In this document: positions 58,831-64,000 of the stretch, piece by piece
How positions within the stretch are numbered: position 1 is the stretch's first letter
Layout of the letters: each line of letters begins with the position of its first letter
DNA from: Sporothrix humicola
Taxonomy: Eukaryota; Ascomycota; Sordariomycetes; Ophiostomatales; Ophiostomataceae
Direction of reading: 5' to 3'
NCBI GenBank assembly: GCA_021396245.1
Contig: WNYE01000098.1
Coordinates: 1-64,000 of the forward strand
Length of the DNA: 64,000 nucleotides
Notes under the pieces: generated by a model
Told to the model about the DNA's origin: nothing
The model's input: only the letters and a program-made list of their open reading frames with translations
Database searches by the model: none
Translations under genes and position numbers: made by a program

Positions 58831-59569
58831 TATCGTCGACCGAACTGCTGTTTGTCTCTTCCAACTTTTTCTTCTCTGTCACGGTAGATCAAACTAGCAC
58901 GCTCGGGCAACAGACACAGCACCTTTTAACATATTCCGTACAGCCACAGCAACTGTGCGCTTATCCACCCTGGCAGCTATTTTGGCCTAATGAGATCTCT
59001 TTTGGCCTTGGCAATAACACTACAGCATTTACAGCACATACTAACGATTAAATACAGCGATTAAATACAGCGATTAAATACAGCGAATACAGCGAATACG
59101 CCAAAAAAACAGAGGGTCGTGTTGTTTTTTGGGCGCTGTGATAATCGTAAAGTCCCTGTGGACCGCCAAGCGATAGGCTATGCCTGATTAGTATTTAGCG
59201 CAAAAGATTTGTGTGGGTGCTGTGGTTGTATGTCAGAAGGTGCTGTGTCTGTAGTACTGTACCAGGAGCCGTACGCTGGCTCGACTGGGTAGCCCTACTT
59301 GGCTATCAAAAGAGCAAATGAGCGAATAGAGAAGAAAATATCCTTCCCGGGCTATAGTGGCCTCCAAGTCATCTGCTACAACGAGCGGTACTACACGAGA
59401 CAGCATGAGTATGGATCATACAACATGCTAGGTGCACACACCATGTATCTTACAAGATACCGACTCTAACAACGTTCCTCTAACTTTTGCGAGAAATCAT
59501 GTTTCTCCACTTTTTTTCTCCGTTTCAATCGTCAAGACATCCATCATATGTTCTCCATCCGACACGGAT
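58831..59569. other. Spacer with small tandem repeat and a short coding-like remnant
   Basis: Contains a 13-bp tandem repeat (CGATTAAATACAG, three units, then CGAATACAG twice, 59,045-59,100). There is also an open 58-codon stretch at 59,293-59,469 (YLAIKRANERIEKKISFPGY, then SGLQVICYNERYYTRQHEYG) with protein-like composition but no start and no family I recognise. It may be a remnant of a transposon gene. Confidence 0.4.
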
Positions 59570-60130
59570 GACAGCATGGAGCTGACTCCATGGACGAAGA
59601 CGACGACGGTTGGGCTCACTCCCTGGAAACCACATGGGCCAGCCGACGGTTCTCCTGCCCGTCCGAGCCTTTACAAAGCGCACCGTTCCCGGCTTCACTG
59701 GCGGCCTCAACCTGAAGGCATTCAAGTTCCACCAGCCGTAAGGCAACGCAAAGCAGCCCGAAGCTTCGACGGGTCCGCTGCACAACTTGCAGATGGAGAT
59801 TCTGTGCAATTTCGCCAATCAATGCCGTGACGCCAAGCACACGGCCCATGCTGTCGGTCCAGACGTTTTCGCCGTCCACTTTGAAAAGGGTGGCGAGATA
59901 GTTGTGCCTCAAGTATAGACAACTATCTTAAGGCTTCGACCGGCCCTCTCCACAACTTACAGATGGAGATCCTTTGTAATTTCGCCAATCAGTGCCGCGA
60001 TGCGAAGCACACAGCCCATGCCGTCGGCCCCAATGTTTCTGCCATACACTTTGAGAAGGGTGGCGAGATCGTTGTGCCTCAGGTACAGACAACTTCTCGG
60101 CCGGACACCAAACGAGACACCCGACATGTT
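59570..60130 (+). pseudogene. Broken gene fragment with internal tandem duplication
   Basis: A frame reads NHMGQPTVLLPVRAFTKRTV then PGFTGGLNLKAFKFHQP, a TAA, and continues in frame GNAKQPEASTGPLHNLQMEI, LCNFANQCRDAKHTAHAVGP, DVFAVHFEKGGEIVVPQV, then TAG. The part from GPLHNLQMEI to EIVVPQV is repeated at 59,944-60,090 with silent and conservative changes (DVFAVHFEKG versus NVSAIHFEKG), showing past selection on the protein. The second unit continues QTTSRPDTKRDT. Family not recognised. Possibly another part of the same helicase-like gene. Confidence 0.6.
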
Positions 60131-60165
60131 CCCCTCGATCATCGACCACAACTCGCCCAACCATG

Positions 60166-60775
60166 CCATCACATATCACCATAAAGAGCACCCCCTTAAT
60201 CATCAATTGGCATGACCAAAATACCCCATTCGCTTGTCTATCTCTCTCTTTCGCTTAAGAATCAACCACCCGCCAATCCCACAACTTCTATCCTCCCATT
60301 CACGACTACAAGCCTCGTTCTGCTCTATCGATAGCACAGGCCCAAACCAGACAGATTTGAGCGCGGAGGAACAGCTCCCACGACTTATCGACCTCCTCTC
60401 TCTGCCTCTCTCTCTGCCTCTCTCTCTGCCTCTCTCTCTGCCTCTCTCTCTGCCTCTCTCTCTGCCTCTCTCTCTGCCTCTCTCTCTCTCTCTCTCGCCA
60501 AAATGTCCCGATCTCCTCTACACACTTCGGTTCGGCCCCCATCACATGTCACCATGAAGAGCACACCCCTTATCATCAATTGGCATGATTAAAATGCCAC
60601 GATCACCCATCTCTCTTACTTCTTGACACTAGTGAAGCACACACAGGCCGTTCTCTCTCTCGCCAAAATACCCCCATTTACTCTACACACTTTGATTCGG
60701 TCGGCCCCCATCACATGTCACCATAAAGAGCACGCCCTTAATCATCAATTGGCATGACCAGAATGCCCCTATTAC
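60166..60775 (+). repeat. Three copies of a ~65-bp unit
   Basis: A unit reading CATCACAT[A/G]TCACCAT, AAGAGCAC, ATCATCAATTGGCATGA and ending in AAAAT[A/G]CC occurs at about 60,166, 60,540 and 60,712, each followed by CT-rich sequence and CTCTCGCCAAAAT. The intervals differ because of CT expansions between units. Confidence 0.8.
60395..60497 (+). repeat. 12-bp CT-rich tandem repeat
   Basis: About eight units of TCTCTCTCTGCC, ending in a pure CT run and CGCCAAAA. It lies inside one of the ~65-bp repeat intervals. Confidence 0.9.
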
Positions 60776-60810
60776 CTCTCTCCCGCCCTCTCTCTCGCCA
60801 AAATACCCCG

Positions 60811-60993
60811 ATGTACTCGCCATACTTCGAACCACACGACAAGGGCCGTTTGACAACAGCGGGCGGCGACAACGTCCGGGTAAGTTGAACGGTGCCGGGA
60901 TAATCCCAATTTAGAGGATTACAAGCTAACATTGATATATAGCTTTGGAAGGTTGAGTCCGACGGCGAACGCTCGTCTCTCTCTCTCTCGCCT
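60811..60993 (+). pseudogene. Captured fragment of a CAF-1 p60 (Cac2)-like gene with its intron
   Basis: 60,811-60,879 codes for MYSPYFEPHDKGRLTTAGGD then NVR, and 60,943 onward for LWKVESDGER. A 63-nt intron lies between them (60,880-60,942; GTAAGT, GCTAAC, ATATAG). This is the first WD40 blade of the chromatin assembly factor 1 middle subunit (family pattern YSAHFEPHGKGRLATAGGD, NNVRLWKVE). Both sides are CT-repeat sequence and the rest of the gene is missing, so it is a gene fragment carried into the repeat block at DNA level, since the intron is retained. Confidence 0.75.
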
Positions 60994-61213
60994 CTCTCTC
61001 TCTCGTTAAAAAAACCCCGAGATTTCAAAGAGCTGGCGGCAGACTGGCTCAAAACTCGGGTTTGAGGACAAGGTTAGCGCCAGCTTGTCTGTTTGCGCAC
61101 CCTCGGTCAGTCGGCTATACCTCTAGCTGTCAGTCGTGCTCCCTCGCGGGAAAACAGACTGCGCCACATATTTCCGGGCGATGGGCGTGATAAGACGCCC
61201 CCGATGTTATAAC

Positions 61214-61275
61214 GTCAGCCCAGATCTCCATGCGATTCCCGGTGGGCACATTCAAGACGTCTTTTGCTAGGTAGT
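61214..61275 (+). pseudogene. Small fragment of the right-edge gene family
   Basis: Reads QISMRFPVGTFKTSFAR then stop, matching RISIQFPAGSFKTSIEP encoded at 62,632-62,682. Nucleotide similarity (GATCTCCAT, CAAGACGTC) supports common origin. Surrounding sequence is unrelated. Confidence 0.6.
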
Positions 61276-61924
61276 TTTAAGACCAACAGGCCAGCCAAGT
61301 ATCCTTACGGACGTGCACACGTGGCTCCACGTTAATAAAACAAACATTTGTCGAAAGATGGAATGTGGATATAAACCGTAATGCTTAGAAACTAGACTAT
61401 GAACGAGGTGAGACAGTTTATCGATTCCTTTGAAAATTAAATTCTTCCAGATACGTTTGTTGTCAATGCCGATAAGAACATAGGAATTCGTTTTTGTATG
61501 TTATGCTCCATACACATAGATCAACGGGAAGTCACGTGTAAAAACCGAAAGTAGTGTCACTATGTGTTGGACTTGTGGCACAAAAAGGAATGTTGCATAG
61601 AGAGATGGGGAGAATGCGAGCTTCCATGCAGTTTTTTTTCTAACATAGAGCTAGGGATCACGTGATCCCAAGCCCAACACTATGCGATAGGGCCAACATG
61701 ATATTAGGGCCGAATGTGGGTTTTGGTACCGGGGAAAGGGCACACTAATTTTCCGATAATTTAATTTTCAAATATCCACCCACAAAGACGAAATTTCAAA
61801 AAATCTTAACCGAGTATCGAAACACTACGGTGTAATCTCTTCAACTTCACTATCCCATCACAACAACGAACTACATCCCATCCACATCTTCATTCCCACC
61901 ACCGCCATATGTTGTTCGTTTCCC
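61276..61924. other. AT-richer spacer with a 16-bp palindrome
   Basis: No gene seen. A perfect palindrome GGGATCACGTGATCCC sits at 61,654-61,669. Imperfect inverted copies of GTGTTGG[A/G]CTT flank it at ~61,564 and ~61,671, so the interval might be a small foldback element. Confidence 0.4.
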
Positions 61925-62068
61925 AATCTTCTCTTTCCGTTCCGGCATCGTGTAGTGTCGAACAATTGTTTTTCCCAGCCTCTCTATCTGTCGCAGAGTT
62001 TTCTGGGCAGTAATTTTTTCTATTCCGCTCCGCATCCCCCCCCATTCTCTCCTTCTTTCTTCGACCCC
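61925..62068 (-). repeat. Leader repeat R2, inverted relative to R1
   Basis: Reverse complement matches R1 at 56,126-56,187 and 56,250-56,340. The block includes GGAGCGGAATAGAAAAAATT, ACTGCCCAGAAAACTCTGCG and ACAGATAGAGAGGC without change, and the CAATTGTTCG[A/G]CACTACACGATG segment. Relative to the plus-strand gene at 62,422 it is upstream in the same orientation that R1 has to the GIY-YIG gene. Confidence 0.85.
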
Positions 62069-62165
62069 CCCCCCCCCCTTCCTCTCGCCTTCCCCCTTCC
62101 TCTCGCCTCCCCCCCTTCTCTCCTTCTTTCTTCGACCCCTCCCATCCCTCCCTCTCCTTCTTCCC

Positions 62166-62175
62166 NNNNNNNNNN
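62166..62175. other. Small assembly gap (10 N) next to a poly-C tract
   Basis: Ten N followed by C-rich sequence, a 15-base T run at about 62,211 and about 45 C at 62,238-62,282. The combination suggests a low-quality or artificial join here, so linkage across it should be treated with caution. Confidence 0.9.
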
Positions 62176-62234
62176 CCCCCCTCCCATTCCGCGGCCGTGT
62201 TGTCGGGGCCGTTTTTTTTTTTTTTCCGCCCCAC

Positions 62235-62282
<48 letters not shown>

Positions 62283-62421
62283 ATCCCCTACTTTATTCAT
62301 TGTCGTATCTGCAAGTAAGTCTTTCCATTCCATTTCTTCACTTTCTCGCCTTTCTTCCTAGTCAGACGCGAACTAACTTGAGCTGCGCCCTCACAAGCGT
62401 ACCAGATCGTCAACCATCAAG

Positions 62422-64000
62422 ATGGCCTTTCGTCGCAGCTGTGGTATCCTTTACCCGGACGAGAAGATTGTGCTCGCTGGAGCAGGGATCGGTTTTCCAC
62501 ACAAGAATCAAACCGACTTGGTGATCCAAAAGACCACCCTCACCCGGCCCTGCGTCCAGATCAACATCAACTTCCCGCGCCAAGAGACCACCGACGTTGC
62601 CTACGCCCCATCGAAGCCACCACACACTGCCCGGATCTCCATACAGTTCCCAGCAGGTAGTTTCAAGACGTCCATAGAGCCACTATCTGACGACCTCCAC
62701 GATGCTCTTTTTGGCACTCAAGCCAACGAAGAAAAAATGGGTGTGATTTGTCTGACCGTGCTTCCTGGCTGCACGCCACTTATCAAAGGAGTCGGCGCCT
62801 GCTTTATCGGACAAGACGACGAGATCACCCAGGCCGTGATGGGCAACAAGCCTCTGCAGGGTTTCCGCTACATCGCCGACATTCTGCAACAGCGCCAGTT
62901 TCACTTGCTCATCAAGCACTGTCGCGACAAACCACATGTAGATACCAGCTATGCTACATATCTCGAGACTGATCGGCCAAGTGAGTACCCATATGGCGAG
63001 ATGAAATCATGGGATTTGGAAATCTACAGGAAGCTCCTGAACCCCAAGGAGACAACCCATTTCCCTGTCGTCTCCATCCACAACTCGGCCAACCACGCCC
63101 GGACGGCCATCACCCACTCCTGTGTGCAGGATGTGTTCTTCGTCGCCGATGATGCTGCTGCCATGAGCAAACTGGAAGCCCGAGCCCGCTTCGTGCATGT
63201 ACATTCCGACCGGGAACATCGCAAGCACGACCGCGAGTTCTATGCTGTTATCAAGACCCCCTACGCCGAAAAGTACAGCATCTCATTTGGTCAGCTGAAG
63301 AAGCCCGGCAATTTTGCCGGTCTTGCATTCACTCCCCTCCCCTTCCCCTTCGCTGTCGACCCAGACACAAAGGGTGCCCGCGGTGATGCTTAGGACGCAA
63401 TCATCATGGACCACCAAAACTCATCTGCTGTCGCCTCCTGTCTTGCCGGTGTTGACCGCCATGCCGATCTCGTATTCAAGATCCGCCGTCCCGCCAACGG
63501 CGTGCCTGGGTGCAACCGCAAGCTCACCGCCTTCGAGTCATTTTCGGCCGGCAATGATCACTGGGATACTGTGTTCGTTGCGTTTGACCAGGGCCTACGC
63601 GTCGCGAAGAAGCGTGTCGAGGCCATCGACGCTCTCTTCACCTTTGACAACTTTAACGCGTCACACGTTCCAAGCCAAACCCAGCCTGGTCCAAAGGACA
63701 ACAATACAGAGTCTGCCAGCGACAAAGGCAAGGGCGTGGCCGATACAAACAAGATACAGTTCTCCGTTCCAGAGGAGACCGACCAGGCTGTCATCCAAGC
63801 CAATCTTTTGTTCAACGCCCTCCTTTGCGACTTCGTCATCGGCCATGGATATCCCAGCGTGCTCCGCGGCCGCTTGTCCGCCGACAGCGACACTGACCTT
63901 TCCCGGCACATGGACTCTCTGACCATCGATGCTTGCACTCCGGCCACCCCCACGACACTCCGCCCGCCTCGCATCGACTACATCAAGGAGGGCGACGAAG
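62422..64000 (+). pseudogene. Longest copy of an unrecognised gene family, one in-frame stop, runs off the window
   Basis: The frame opens at MAFRRSCGILYPDEKIVLAG and is open for 323 codons to a TAG at 63,391-63,393. It then stays open in the same frame to the window end (DAIIMDHQNSSAVASCLAGV onward). In the mosaic copy near 49,935 the codon aligned to this TAG is GAG, so the stop is probably a single nonsense change in an otherwise continuous gene. The alternative is an unrecognised intron or two separate genes. The predicted protein has no signal peptide or membrane segment and I recognise no domain. Segments such as HFPVVSIHNSANHARTAITH and DVFFVADDAAAMSKLEARAR look globular. Family members are multicopy here. 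A P-loop fragment near the other copy suggests, but does not prove, that the complete gene is a helicase. Confidence 0.65.

Noticed and set aside
57878..58922. Very long open frames on both strands, including a ~340-codon Phe/Leu/Ser-rich frame
   Set aside because: They are a direct consequence of the polypurine/polypyrimidine tract, which lacks stop codons in several frames. No promoter, intron or domain supports a gene.
51908..62422. Helitron or DDE-type transposon
   Set aside because: No Rep/HUH two-histidine motif, no Helitron hairpin end, and no DDE transposase frame could be identified, so the block is not assigned to a known class.
1310..64000. tRNA, rRNA or CRISPR features
   Set aside because: No cloverleaf with a GTTCRANNC-type T-loop and matching stems, no rRNA signature, and the tandem repeats here lack regular unique spacers.

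Overview
The window looks like nuclear DNA of a filamentous ascomycete, most likely a Sordariomycete. The evidence is the short introns (about 55-165 nt) with GT..AG ends and CTAAC-type branch sites, multi-kilobase pyrimidine-rich leaders, and a gene set that includes a fungal Dicer-2, a Gas1-type glucanosyltransferase, a Mnn11-type mannosyltransferase and a Rax1-like RGS protein. I cannot fix the genus. No rRNA, tRNA, CRISPR array or bacterial-type operon was seen.

Positions 1 to about 48,900 are ordinary gene territory after a few hundred bases of extreme AT content at the left end. The order is: an inositol-transporter-like MFS permease (-), an RGS membrane protein (+), a GPI-anchored beta-1,3-glucanosyltransferase (-), a large pseudokinase-like protein (-), Dicer-like 2 (-), an RCC1-repeat protein (+), proteasome alpha-2 (-), a membrane RING-CH ubiquitin ligase (+), a Golgi GT34 mannosyltransferase (+), sphingosine-1-phosphate lyase (-), pyruvate dehydrogenase kinase (-), a coiled-coil protein of unknown function (+) and an orphan SNF2 C-terminal lobe (+). 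Exon structures were worked out by hand from splice consensus and reading-frame continuity. All joins keep frame and restore family motifs. Several intergenic stretches are 2-4.6 kb long and contain no convincing gene.

Positions 48,900-64,000 are an accessory, repeat-rich block. It holds a 138-bp repeat whose inverted partner lies 30 kb away, hairpin-like and tandem repeats, a 634-N gap, shuffled fragments of an unrecognised gene family, a P-loop NTPase fragment, and a minus-strand gene joining a GIY-YIG nuclease-like domain to three GATA-like zinc fingers. Further right are a 0.9-kb polypurine tract, a captured fragment of a CAF-1 p60 (Cac2)-like gene that still carries an intron, and, at the right edge, the longest copy of the unrecognised family, with one in-frame stop and running off the window. 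The GIY-YIG gene and the right-edge gene face away from each other and share the same upstream leader sequence in inverted orientation. This is the best candidate in the window for an undescribed mobile or selfish system.

The core genes serve separate housekeeping roles (wall and glycan synthesis, sphingolipid and pyruvate control, proteolysis, ubiquitination). Dicer-2 is the one gene with an obvious conceptual link to the repeat-rich arm, because it produces small RNAs against invasive sequences.
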